Shown here one piece after another: positions 1-6,947 of a stretch of DNA of 41,550 bases (position 1 is its first letter; the number at the start of each line of letters is the position of its first letter). Below the pieces are notes generated by a model. It saw only the letters and a list, made by a program, of their open reading frames with translations. It was not told the origin of the DNA and searched no databases. The stretch comes from a virus. The stretch lies in IMG/VR virus record IMGVR_UViG_3300001282_000013, positions 1-41,550 of that record; one strand, 5' to 3'. The position numbers were made by a program, and so were the translations under genes.

Positions 1-212
1 CAATTAAGCGTAAAGTATTAAACGATCTAGAAGTGGCAGATAAAATTACAGTTTTTAGCTATCAAAAAGGCCAAACTGTATATCTAGAAGAAGACTGTGA
101 TGCATTTTTGGTTATGCAGAAACTGTCTGAAAAAGGCATCACTGTTACTTTTGATCGTAAACACACCAACAATCGTAGTCCTATTAGAAACTATAATCGT
201 TTCGATAAGTAA
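1..212 (+). CDS. Partial hypothetical protein, 3' end only
   Basis: An open frame (first full codon at base 3) enters from the left edge and stops with TAA at 210-212, giving 69 visible residues. It is charged and hydrophilic, with acidic residues near the middle and a basic, Asn/Arg-rich C-terminus ending RNYNRFDK. No motif is recognised. The next gene starts 11 bases later behind an AAGGA ribosome site, so the two probably share a transcript. The start lies outside the window. Confidence 0.6.
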   Translation, partial: IKRKVLNDLEVADKITVFSYQKGQTVYLEEDCDAFLVMQKLSEKGITVTFDRKHTNNRSPIRNYNRFDK

Positions 213-223
213 GGAATTACAGT

Positions 224-484
224 ATGAACAGCCAACAAATTTTGAGTCATATTGAACAGTGGGCATCCACCAAAGGTTTTAATGCGCCATATGGAATTCT
301 TACAGGTTCACATGTAAATAAAAAAGGTAACAAGTACCTTTCCATTACTTTTGGTCGTGCACGAACATTAGATGCCACAGTAGAAATTTATAACAGGAAT
401 TTCATTGTGTTGCGTACAAGTAGGTCGGGAAGTCAAGTGTTTAAATCTGTTACAGATTTACAACAAGTTTTGAATCAACTATAA
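224..484 (+). CDS. Small hypothetical protein, 86 aa
   Basis: ATG start with AAGGA about 10 bases upstream. The product is small and basic, with a helical N-terminus (MNSQQILSHIEQWAS) followed by a probable beta-rich part containing YLSITFGRARTLDATVE. No catalytic motif is visible and the family is not recognised. It ends 4 bases before the -35 box of the promoter at 489-517, so it belongs to the previous transcription unit. Its position among small sigma70-driven genes suggests an early accessory protein, which is inference only. Confidence 0.65.
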   Translation: MNSQQILSHIEQWASTKGFNAPYGILTGSHVNKKGNKYLSITFGRARTLDATVEIYNRNFIVLRTSRSGSQVFKSVTDLQQVLNQL

Positions 485-488
485 TTTG

Positions 489-517
489 TTGACAAATAAT
501 CCGATATTTCGTATAAT
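489..517 (+). promoter_or_regulatory. Perfect sigma70-type promoter P1
   Basis: TTGACA at 489-494 and TATAAT at 512-517 with a 17-base spacer, both hexamers full consensus. It drives the gene at 548. The promoter and its leader are near-duplicated at 879-927. It implies transcription by unmodified host RNA polymerase, as for early phage genes. Confidence 0.92.
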
Positions 518-537
518 ATTGGTACAGTAAACAAAAC
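489..537 (+). repeat. Promoter-leader repeat, copy 1
   Basis: The stretch from the -35 box to about base 540 recurs at 879-930 with only three mismatches, all in the promoter spacer. The leader downstream of the -10 box (TTGGTACAGTAAACAAAACG, then GA) is identical in both copies and contains the ribosome site. The genes that follow are unrelated, so the duplicated unit is promoter plus 5' leader. Confidence 0.88.
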
Positions 538-547
538 GGAGTAAAAC

Positions 548-739
548 ATGAATGCAAATGATCGTCATAATCTAGAGTTTCTTCGTAGTCTTTCTGCCGA
601 TGCGCTTGAAAATTTTCTTAGCCAAGCATCAGAAGATGATGTTCAATATGCTGAGGAACTTCTTGCAGCTTGGGAACAAGAACTTAACGCAGAACTTTTT
701 GGGTTCGAAAGTGACTTTCACTCTGCAACTATGCACTAG
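548..739 (+). CDS. Small acidic hypothetical protein, 63 aa
   Basis: First gene after promoter P1, with ACGGAG ending 7 bases before the ATG. The product is strongly acidic and probably all helical (LEFLRSLSADALENFLS, then an Asp/Glu-rich helix). No family is recognised. A small acidic protein made from a perfect host-type promoter would fit an early host-interacting factor, but nothing in the sequence identifies a target. It ends 8 bases before the next small gene. Confidence 0.65.
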   Translation: MNANDRHNLEFLRSLSADALENFLSQASEDDVQYAEELLAAWEQELNAELFGFESDFHSATMH

Positions 740-747
740 GACAAAAT

Positions 748-882
748 ATGCCTAATAATTTCAATGTAGACGAACTGAATTCTTTGCTACAAATAGAAGC
801 AGAACAAGAGCAGGATCTTGTAATTCAGGCAGCATACAGTGAGTTCCTGCAGGAAATGTTTCGCAAGTGTTATTCTGATTGA
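748..882 (+). CDS. Small acidic hypothetical protein, 44 aa
   Basis: ATG at 748, stop TGA at 880-882, 44 residues. Acidic and helical (DELNSLLQIEAEQEQDL), resembling the preceding gene in composition. It lies 8 bases after that gene and is probably cotranscribed from P1. Its TGA stop lies inside the TTGACA -35 box of the next promoter, so coding and promoter share bases. There is no strong ribosome site (only AGGAC at 738-742). It may be a true microprotein; coding status is moderately supported by position and composition. Confidence 0.5.
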   Translation: MPNNFNVDELNSLLQIEAEQEQDLVIQAAYSEFLQEMFRKCYSD

Positions 883-907
883 CAAATAATCCAATATTCA
901 GTATAAT
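879..907 (+). promoter_or_regulatory. Perfect sigma70-type promoter P2
   Basis: TTGACA at 879-884, 17-base spacer, TATAAT at 902-907. The -35 box contains the TGA stop of the 44-residue gene before it. It drives the gene at 938 and is a near copy of P1. Confidence 0.92.
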
Positions 908-927
908 ATTGGTACAGTAAACAAAAC
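879..927 (+). repeat. Promoter-leader repeat, copy 2
   Basis: Second copy of the unit at 489-537. Promoter hexamers and leader are identical, and three spacer bases differ. It ends at the ribosome site ACGGAA in front of the ATG at 938. Confidence 0.88.
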
Positions 928-937
928 GGAACAAAAA

Positions 938-1351
938 ATGGCCTACATTAGTCAAGAACGCAAAGCTCAAATCGCCCCAGTTGTCAAAGCTATTTGTAAA
1001 ATGTATGGTATTAAAGCCAGTCTGGCTGTGCATAATCATATGACTCTCACGCTGAACATTAGCCAAGGCGATATCGATTTTATTTACAATTTCAATAAAA
1101 CTGTGGGTGAATACAATCGCAGTCTCAATAAAGTAATGGAGCCAAATACTTCCGGCAGTATCAGAGTCAACCCTTACCACTTTGAAAAACACTTTAGCGG
1201 ACGGGCATTGAACTTTCTACAAGAAGTCTATGCTGCAATGATGGTGGGCAATCACGACCGCAGTGATATTCAGTCCGATTACTTTGATGTAGGTTGGTAT
1301 GTGGATATTAATATTGGTCGTTGGAATAAACCTTATGCTCTTGTAAAATAA
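938..1351 (+). CDS. Conserved phage-type hypothetical protein, 137 aa
   Basis: Starts at ATG 938 behind ACGGAA, from promoter P2. The C-terminal segment DYFDVGWYVDINIGRWNKPY and the N-terminal helix with QIAPVVKAICKMYGIK resemble, from memory, a conserved protein of unknown function in many large phages. A middle patch (HFEKHFSGRALNFLQEVYAA) looks helical. No catalytic or metal-binding set is evident. Length of about 140 residues is as expected. Location in the early block suggests expression soon after infection. Function unknown. Confidence 0.75.
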   Translation: MAYISQERKAQIAPVVKAICKMYGIKASLAVHNHMTLTLNISQGDIDFIYNFNKTVGEYNRSLNKVMEPNTSGSIRVNPYHFEKHFSGRALNFLQEVYAAMMVGNHDRSDIQSDYFDVGWYVDINIGRWNKPYALVK

Positions 1352-1364
1352 AAGGGCTAATTCT

Positions 1365-1532
1365 GTGTTTGATAAGTTCGAACTCTTGGTAATGCATGAA
1401 TTGCTAGTAGAATCAATTAAAAAAGAATATCAAGATAGGTTAAACAAGGGATATTCTGCTAGTGAGATAAAGCCGCAATTGCATGGTTTGTATCAACTAT
1501 TAAATAAGTTAAATGGAATGCTAAGTGAATAG
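1365..1532 (+). CDS. Small hypothetical protein, 55 aa, GTG start
   Basis: Reads from GTG 1365 to TAG 1530-1532, with AAGGGC about 9 bases before the start. The product is helical and charged (LVMHELLVESIKKEYQDRL) and has no recognised motif. It overlaps the following gene's start by 8 bases, a layout typical of translational coupling. An internal ATG at 1392 is an alternative start. Probably cotranscribed with the gene at 938. Confidence 0.55.
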   Translation: MFDKFELLVMHELLVESIKKEYQDRLNKGYSASEIKPQLHGLYQLLNKLNGMLSE

Positions 1533-1707
1533 ACTTTCTATTGAAAAAACTGCTCAGGGTACTTTTGTACGAGGTCCTGTAAGCTCTACAATTCCGTCTC
1601 TAGTAGCATACGCTAGAGCAAGTGGACTGTCATTCAATACTTATAAAGTGGTATCTGACCCATTTACCAGTAAATTTAGGACTTTTGGCATCCAAATTAT
1701 TGGTTGA
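1525..1707 (+). CDS. Small hypothetical protein, 60 aa, GTG start
   Basis: Starts at GTG 1525 inside the end of the preceding gene (GTGAATAG) with GGAATG upstream. The product is basic, with MNRLSIEKTAQGTFVRGPVS at the N-terminus and a probable beta-rich C-terminus. The central part (SLVAYARASGLSFNTYKV) could be a short helix-turn element, but no clear DNA-binding motif can be claimed. Its TGA stop (1705-1707) is embedded in the -35 box of promoter P3. Function unknown. Confidence 0.6.
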   Translation: MNRLSIEKTAQGTFVRGPVSSTIPSLVAYARASGLSFNTYKVVSDPFTSKFRTFGIQIIG

Positions 1708-1732
1708 CAAATAATACAACCATTGCTATAAT
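1704..1732 (+). promoter_or_regulatory. Perfect sigma70-type promoter P3
   Basis: TTGACA at 1704-1709, 17-base spacer, TATAAT at 1727-1732. The first 12 bases (TTGACAAATAAT) match P1 and P2. The -35 box overlaps the preceding stop codon. It drives the AAA+ ATPase gene at 1765. Confidence 0.92.
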
Positions 1733-1764
1733 ACTTGAATAGTTTAACAACACAGGAAGCAGAA

Positions 1765-2784
1765 ATGACTCAAGCAACTATTCGTATCCGTCAAGGTTCG
1801 TATCGTAACCGCTCTGTGGATGGTATGACTTTTGAACTGGTTACGCAATTTACCAAAACTGCGAAAAATAGTTTTGTTACTGTACGCAATGGTGGAAATT
1901 TTCCCAACATGCCTGAAACCATTCGTGTAAATGTATCTAGTCCTGCAGATTATGAGTTTGTGTCTGGTGCAGTGATTGAACCTAGTGCAGTAGAAAATAC
2001 TGTGGAAACAGATCAACAAGTTATGGAACGAATCCGTGAACGATTTGAAATCCTTACGGACATGACTAAGGCTGCAATCAGTGGTGAGATTCGTGCTATG
2101 ATTGTTAGCGGGCCACCTGGTGTTGGTAAAAGTTTTGGCATTGAGCGTGAAATTGAAAAAGCTACTTTGCTAGATCAACTTGCTGGTCGTCGTCTTCGTG
2201 CAGAGGTTGTAAAAGGTAGCGCCACTGCTCTAGGCTTATATTGCACCCTTTACAAGTATAGTGACCCTAATTGTATTTTGGTGTTTGATGACTGTGATAG
2301 CATTCTTCTGGATGATGTTGCCTTGAACTTGCTTAAAGGTGCACTAGATTCAGGCAAGAAGCGTAAAATTTCTTGGCTTAGTGATAGTAATATGTTGCGC
2401 CGGGAAGGAGTGCCTGACAGTTTTAACTTTAATGGTAGTGTGATTTTCATCACTAATCTTAAATTTGACCAGATGAAATCACAGAAACTTAGAGACCATC
2501 TGGATGCCTTGCAAAGTCGCTGTCACTATCTGGATCTAACTTTGGATACCATGCGGGACAAAATTCTACGCATCAAACAAATTGCTAAGGACGGTGAATT
2601 GTTTGAAGGATACGATTTTGATCCAAGTGTGCAAGAAGAAATTATTGCATTTATGGATACCAATAAGAACAAACTGCGTGAAATGAGTTTGCGTATGGCA
2701 CTGAAGATCGCAGATCTTCGCAAAAGCTTTCCTAAGCGTTGGGCTGCAATGGCTTCTAGTACTTGTATGAAACCTTCTGTATAA
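1765..2784 (+). CDS. AAA+ family ATPase
   Basis: ATG 1765 is preferred over an upstream in-frame TTG at 1735, because the TTG lies inside the promoter's start region and AGGAAG precedes the ATG. The 339-residue protein has an N-terminal small beta domain (about 1-85), then an AAA+ core. The core has Walker A GPPGVGKS near residue 116, Walker B ILVFDDCDS near 165, and a sensor-1-like segment VIFITNLKF near 225. A helical lid follows. The combination fits a single-ring phage AAA+ protein that remodels protein or nucleic acid, but the substrate cannot be read from sequence. It is the main product of promoter P3 and Arg codons are mostly CGN. Confidence 0.85.
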   Translation: MTQATIRIRQGSYRNRSVDGMTFELVTQFTKTAKNSFVTVRNGGNFPNMPETIRVNVSSPADYEFVSGAVIEPSAVENTVETDQQVMERIRERFEILTDMTKAAISGEIRAMIVSGPPGVGKSFGIEREIEKATLLDQLAGRRLRAEVVKGSATALGLYCTLYKYSDPNCILVFDDCDSILLDDVALNLLKGALDSGKKRKISWLSDSNMLRREGVPDSFNFNGSVIFITNLKFDQMKSQKLRDHLDALQSRCHYLDLTLDTMRDKILRIKQIAKDGELFEGYDFDPSVQEEIIAFMDTNKNKLREMSLRMALKIADLRKSFPKRWAAMASSTCMKPSV

Positions 2785-2796
2785 TAGGAGATAAAA

Positions 2797-3237
2797 ATGG
2801 GACTTGATCAATATGCATATGTAACCCTACAGGCAGGCGAACGAGATAGTTATTTCCAGAGCAATGATGGTGCTTTTGTTAACGGTGAATGGGTAGTACC
2901 TAATAAATCCAAACCTCGTGAGTTAGCATATTGGCGTAAGCATCCAAATCTTCAAGGCTGGATGGAAAATTTATGGTATAATAAAAATGCTAGCCATGAA
3001 AGTTTGCAAGAAGGAGAAAATCGTTACGATTTTAATGGTATCGAACTTGAACTTACACGAGAAGATATAGACAAACTTGAACAAGATGTATTGAACGGCA
3101 AATTACCCCATACTGAAGGATTCTTTTTCGGGCAACCTTCTGATAACTATTATAGAGAACAAGACTTAAAATTTTGTCGTGAGGCTCGTGCAGAACTATT
3201 CCTAGGACTGAAGGTATTCTATAACAGCAGTTGGTAA
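2797..3237 (+). CDS. MGLDQYAY-type conserved phage protein, 146 aa
   Basis: Strong AGGAG ribosome site 7 bases before ATG 2797. The N-terminus MGLDQYAY and the pattern YWRKHPNLQGWME are typical of a phage family beginning MGLD(M/Q)Y, known to me only as conserved hypothetical. It is rich in Trp, Tyr and acidic residues. No catalytic set is evident. It follows the AAA+ ATPase by 12 bases and is almost certainly cotranscribed with it. A functional partnership with that ATPase is possible but not shown. Confidence 0.75.
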   Translation: MGLDQYAYVTLQAGERDSYFQSNDGAFVNGEWVVPNKSKPRELAYWRKHPNLQGWMENLWYNKNASHESLQEGENRYDFNGIELELTREDIDKLEQDVLNGKLPHTEGFFFGQPSDNYYREQDLKFCREARAELFLGLKVFYNSSW

Positions 3238-3243
3238 ACAGTA

Positions 3244-3570
3244 ATGACCATTGGATATAGTGTCTACCAAAGACTTCAACAACTAGAGCTTAGAGCTAAG
3301 AAACTTGGCTTTAAGATTGCTAAATCGCAATATTCAGATTTTTTTGCTTTAGCGCCAGGTGACCCAGACTGTTTACCTTTTTATACACGAGAGGTAGAAA
3401 TTTATACAGGCACTTTGCAGGATCTGGAAACATGGCTATTAGGATATGAGCAAGCATTCTTTTATCTTAAATTGATAAAAGCTACTACAGACAGCAAAAT
3501 TCAGAAGTGTGAAGAAAAAGTAAAACATGAATTATTGCTCACTATTCTAAAACAAAATAACTCTGCTTAG
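3244..3570 (+). CDS. Hypothetical protein, 108 aa
   Basis: Follows the MGLD-type gene by 6 bases without a clear ribosome site. The N-terminal helix (YQRLQQLELRAKKLGFKI) is followed by a short acidic/aromatic part and a C-terminal helix rich in Lys/Glu. I recall similar small proteins in other large phages, but no function. Its stop codon lies in the loop of the terminator that ends this transcription unit, so it is the last gene of the P3 operon. Confidence 0.65.
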   Translation: MTIGYSVYQRLQQLELRAKKLGFKIAKSQYSDFFALAPGDPDCLPFYTREVEIYTGTLQDLETWLLGYEQAFFYLKLIKATTDSKIQKCEEKVKHELLLTILKQNNSA

Positions 3571-3584
3571 GCAGAGTTTTTTTT
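3561..3584 (+). terminator. Intrinsic terminator of the P3 operon
   Basis: Perfect 6-bp stem CTCTGC/GCAGAG, loop TTAG, then eight T. The loop contains the TAG stop of the gene at 3244. The T run is immediately followed by, and shares bases with, the -35 box of the next promoter. Confidence 0.9.
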
Positions 3585-3611
3585 GACTTACTGTGTATAC
3601 TGTTATATAAT
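3583..3611 (+). promoter_or_regulatory. Sigma70-type promoter P4, predicted leaderless
   Basis: TTGACT at 3583-3588, 17-base spacer, TATAAT at 3606-3611. The start codon ATG 3618 follows the -10 box after exactly 6 bases, so transcription should begin at or within a base or two of the ATG. No ribosome site can fit. The primase promoter at 16808 has the same geometry. Confidence 0.85.
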
Positions 3612-3617
3612 AGCATT

Positions 3618-4658
3618 ATGTGGAAATATGCAGAAGACATTATAGAATTTATTGCAGGATACAGAGAAATATCCGGTAAACTTTTACAGCCATGGGAACG
3701 GATTCCAAGTCCACTAAGTTTAGCTAGATATGATGTGCAAATTTTAGACAGTCTAGCATTACAAACGGTAGATAATTCACGAGCCTATACACAAAAGCAA
3801 AGCGAGCTAGCACTTAAGATCATTCATAAATACCGCAAACAGTTAAACAAGTTGGGTCTAATAATAGATGAGGATGTTCAGGAATTAAAGTTTAAATTTG
3901 GAATAAGATTCGTAGATCAATCTAAAACCATTTGTCTTAAGGACGGAAAAATACAAGTAAAGTTTCCTTATAATACAGAATGGATTAATAATATAAAGAG
4001 CATTGCTACAAATGGATATGGTAAAGTAGAATTTGACCATGAAAATAAAATTTGGAATTTAGGTTTGACAGAGTACATTGTCAATTATATTGTAACATTT
4101 GGTAATTTGCATCAATTTAGTATTGACCCTACACTTATTTCTGCAGCAGAAAAAATTGTAGAAATGGAAACAATTCCTTATAAAATAGAACTGACTCAGG
4201 TTAATGGTCAGTTAATAGTGTCAAATGCTCCAGAAAGTTTATTACATTATCTTAAAGAAAATGTGGGGGAGCTATCAATAAATAATTTATATAAGTTAGT
4301 TGATTATAGCAGTGTGTTGCAATACACTGTAGATCAACAACTAATTAATTTGTTAGCACAAAGTGTTAGTGAGAATGAACTAGAGTTGCTTACTAAGCGT
4401 AAACTAGAAGCACAAAGTTCAGAACAAAAAATAGAGAATATCATTAAGTATGCGGAAAAGACTGATAGGTTGCCAGTATATGTTTATGATACGGGCACAC
4501 CTAAAAAGGATACAGACAAAATCGTATATCTTAATACAAAGAAAACTAGTAAATTTATAGGTAAAATAAAACTTATGGTGTCAATGACTAATGTATTGGT
4601 TGGATACAAAAAGCAGGACTGGATTAGACGAGCAGAAAAGGTAATTTTTTTAAAATGA
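3618..4658 (+). CDS. HARP-like domain protein upstream of UvsW
   Basis: 346 residues beginning MWKYAEDIIEFIAGYREI. Around residues 113-150 the pattern KVKFPYN-type strand, helix and VEFDHENKIWNLGL resembles the HARP module found N-terminal to annealing helicases of the SMARCAL1 type (a structured-DNA-binding domain). The C-terminal 60 residues look like a nucleotide-binding-fold remnant (KIVYLNTKK, then IGKIKLMVSMTNVL). No Walker A motif is present, so it is probably not an ATPase itself. It ends one base before the uvsW-like gene, with which it likely forms a functional pair. The HARP assignment is inference from pattern; the family as a whole is otherwise unknown to me. Confidence 0.6.
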   Translation: MWKYAEDIIEFIAGYREISGKLLQPWERIPSPLSLARYDVQILDSLALQTVDNSRAYTQKQSELALKIIHKYRKQLNKLGLIIDEDVQELKFKFGIRFVDQSKTICLKDGKIQVKFPYNTEWINNIKSIATNGYGKVEFDHENKIWNLGLTEYIVNYIVTFGNLHQFSIDPTLISAAEKIVEMETIPYKIELTQVNGQLIVSNAPESLLHYLKENVGELSINNLYKLVDYSSVLQYTVDQQLINLLAQSVSENELELLTKRKLEAQSSEQKIENIIKYAEKTDRLPVYVYDTGTPKKDTDKIVYLNTKKTSKFIGKIKLMVSMTNVLVGYKKQDWIRRAEKVIFLK

Positions 4659-4659
4659 A

Positions 4660-6108
4660 ATGCAAACTAATTATAAAGACGAAGTAAATGTAAAGCTAGA
4701 GGGACTAGAGTTAAGCCATAGAAAAACCTTAACAAATAAATTCAAGTATGAAATTCCTGGAGCTAGATATAGCCCAAGTGTTCGTTTAGGCAGATGGGAC
4801 GGCAAGGTTGGTTTTTTTACCTTAGGTGGAAGTACCTTTATTAATTTACTGTCAGACATTCTGCCCTTTCTAGAGCAAAATGATTATGACATTGACATAG
4901 ATGATTTGAGGGATTACACAACAACCTTTAATTTTAACGCGGTTAAAGAGGATAGTTTTGCACATATAAATTGGCCAGACAAACATCCACAAGCTGGTAA
5001 ACCTATACTATTAAGAGACTATCAGTTAGATATTGTCAACAGGTTTTTAGAGAACCCTCAATGCATACAAGAAGTTGCCACTGGTTCGGGCAAAACTATT
5101 ATGACTGCAGTGATGTCCGCAAGTGTGCAAAATTACGGTCGTAGTATTGTAATTGTGCCAAATAAAAGTTTAGTGACACAGACAGAGTCTGACTACATCA
5201 ATGTAGGACTTGATGTAGGCGTGTATTTTGGTGATCGTAAGGACTATAACAAACAACATACTATCTGTACATGGCAAAGTCTTAATAATTTGTTAAAAGA
5301 CACAAAGAATGGCGAGGCAGTGTGTACAATTGACGAATTTATTGAAGGGGTAGTATGTGTAATAATTGACGAAGCTCATATGGCTAAGGCTGATTCTTTA
5401 AAATTATTGTTAAGTTCTGTGTTTAGTAAAGTGCCACTTAGATGGGGGTTAACTGGTACTATTCCTAAAGAAGAATATGCATTCATGGCATTAAAATGTT
5501 GTATTGGAGAAGTAGTAGGCAGATTGAGTGCAAGTGAACTTCAAGAGGCAGGGCATTTGGCTCAATGTCATGTGAATATTTTGCAACTTACTGATTTTAC
5601 AGAGTACAAGACTTACCAACAGGAGTTGAAATATCTATTAGAGAATAAGGAAAGGCTAACCTACATTGCGAAAACGGTAGAAAAAATAAGGCAATCTGGT
5701 AACACATTAGTATTGGTAGATAGAGTTGCTGCAGGTAAGGAATTAACGGGCCAACTAACAGATGCAGTTTTTGTTAGTGGCACGACAAAAGCAGCTAGTA
5801 GAAAAGAGGAGTATGACCAAGTAGCAACCAGTGAGAAAAAAATTATTGTAGCAACTTATGGTGTTGCTGCTGTGGGTATTAACATTCCACGAATTTTTAA
5901 CTTAGTTTTACTAGAACCTGGTAAAAGTTTTGTGAGAGTAATTCAAAGTATTGGTAGAGGTATTAGGAAAGCAGAAGATAAGGATCATGTAGAAATTTGG
6001 GATATTACTAGTACTTGTAAGTTTAGCAAACGACATCTTACCAAACGCAAAGCTTTTTACAAAGACGCCAATTATCCTTTCAGTGTGGATAAAGTAGAAT
6101 GGCAGTAA
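4660..6108 (+). CDS. uvsW: UvsW-type SF2 DNA helicase
   Basis: 482 residues, close to T4 UvsW. After an N-terminal domain (1-110) come the SF2 motifs: Q-motif region LLRDYQLDIV (117-126), Walker A TGSGKT (141-146), DEAH (237-240), motif III GLTGTI (263-268), and motif VI IGRGIRK (431-437). UvsW unwinds branched DNA and R-loops, reverses replication forks, and switches off origin replication in T4. The start ATG 4660 lies directly after the TGA of the HARP-like gene (TGAAATG), suggesting coupled translation from the leaderless P4 mRNA. Confidence 0.9.
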   Translation: MQTNYKDEVNVKLEGLELSHRKTLTNKFKYEIPGARYSPSVRLGRWDGKVGFFTLGGSTFINLLSDILPFLEQNDYDIDIDDLRDYTTTFNFNAVKEDSFAHINWPDKHPQAGKPILLRDYQLDIVNRFLENPQCIQEVATGSGKTIMTAVMSASVQNYGRSIVIVPNKSLVTQTESDYINVGLDVGVYFGDRKDYNKQHTICTWQSLNNLLKDTKNGEAVCTIDEFIEGVVCVIIDEAHMAKADSLKLLLSSVFSKVPLRWGLTGTIPKEEYAFMALKCCIGEVVGRLSASELQEAGHLAQCHVNILQLTDFTEYKTYQQELKYLLENKERLTYIAKTVEKIRQSGNTLVLVDRVAAGKELTGQLTDAVFVSGTTKAASRKEEYDQVATSEKKIIVATYGVAAVGINIPRIFNLVLLEPGKSFVRVIQSIGRGIRKAEDKDHVEIWDITSTCKFSKRHLTKRKAFYKDANYPFSVDKVEWQ

Positions 6109-6126
6109 TGAACACAAAACATAGTA

Positions 6127-6155
6127 TTGTTTTATGAAAAAAAATATAGTATAAT
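6127..6155 (+). promoter_or_regulatory. Probable sigma70-type promoter P5
   Basis: TTGTTT at 6127-6132, 17-base spacer, consensus TATAAT at 6150-6155. The -35 is weak, the -10 perfect. It lies in the 67-base gap before the gene at 6176, leaving a leader of about 14 bases with TAGAGA as a weak ribosome site. Confidence 0.65.
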
Positions 6156-6175
6156 AACAACTTAGAGAAATTTTT

Positions 6176-6679
6176 ATGCGATTGCTAACTTTAGATAATA
6201 CAGTTTATGATTTAACAAGTATACCCGAGGAAGTGGATGATGTAAGATTTTGTGTTTTGGACAACAGTGATCCTAAAGATCCAGACTATTTTTTTATCCC
6301 TTTAATTTTTTTAGAAAGTTTTAATAGTCCAGCCTTAGTATTGCGTATAGGCCCTCATGAAATTACAATGCCCATAGATTGGCAGCTTTTAATTGGCGAA
6401 CATGATTTAGGAGATCTAGAAGTAGTGCCACTTACTAGTTTAAATGATAGAGGATTCAGTGCATTTGGGTTTAACCCACTTAGCAGTTTCAGACCCACAT
6501 TTTATCCTATAGAAGTGGTGGATATTTATCAAGATGTAAAATGGTATTTTCCTAAACTAAAGCCAGGACAGTTATTGGCCATACCTTTAGAAACCACTGG
6601 AGCAAAACCATTATGTGTTTATTTTGTAAAAGATATTAGTAGACAGAGTGAAGTTATAAATTATAATAAATGTTGGTAA
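6176..6679 (+). CDS. Conserved hypothetical protein, 167 aa
   Basis: First gene of the P5 unit. Acidic and probably beta-rich, starting MRLLTLDNTVYDLTSIPEE, with Pro-rich segments such as YFPKLKPGQLLAIPLETTG. It has no recognised catalytic motif. The next genes include a gp62-like clamp-loader protein, so a replication-associated role is possible from context only. The gene may be conserved in related marine myoviruses, but I cannot name a family. Confidence 0.65.
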   Translation: MRLLTLDNTVYDLTSIPEEVDDVRFCVLDNSDPKDPDYFFIPLIFLESFNSPALVLRIGPHEITMPIDWQLLIGEHDLGDLEVVPLTSLNDRGFSAFGFNPLSSFRPTFYPIEVVDIYQDVKWYFPKLKPGQLLAIPLETTGAKPLCVYFVKDISRQSEVINYNKCW

Positions 6680-6680
6680 C

Positions 6681-6947
6681 ATGAACACCATTTATGTAAA
6701 TAATAATACTATATATGAAAGTCCTGACGGGGGAACAACTGTCTATGCTAGAGAAATGCAAAGTACAGAACGCACATTGGTATATGAAAATATGTCAGTT
6801 CGTATTGATCCTATGAAAGGATTGAAATATAATTTATCATATGCTAATTTCCTTGAAATACTTGAAATGGCAGATAGAAATCCAACATTACGAGATTATG
6901 TTGATCAAATGATTTCTACTTATAATTTATTGAAGACTCATGGATAA
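6681..6947 (+). CDS. Conserved hypothetical protein, 88 aa
   Basis: Starts one base after the previous stop (TAACATG), so it is likely translated by coupling. The protein begins with a beta-like N-terminus (MNTIYVNNNTIYESPDGG) containing TVYAREM, and ends with two helices including FLEILEMADRNPTLRDYVDQ. No catalytic motif is visible. It overlaps the gp62-like gene by 8 bases. Its constant proximity to a clamp-loader-like gene suggests, but does not show, a replication role. Confidence 0.65.
   Translation: MNTIYVNNNTIYESPDGGTTVYAREMQSTERTLVYENMSVRIDPMKGLKYNLSYANFLEILEMADRNPTLRDYVDQMISTYNLLKTHG

Noticed and set aside
1735-1764. Upstream TTG start for the AAA+ ATPase
   Set aside because: It falls at the predicted transcription start; ATG 1765 has AGGAAG at a proper distance.
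2250-2811. Several minus-strand open frames under the AAA+ ATPase and its neighbour
   Set aside because: They overlap a strongly supported + strand gene, have no ribosome sites and low-complexity Leu/Ser content.
6108-6135. AAAACA/TGTTTT hairpin as terminator of uvsW
   Set aside because: A/T-only weak stem followed by A-rich sequence, and it overlaps the -35 of P5.
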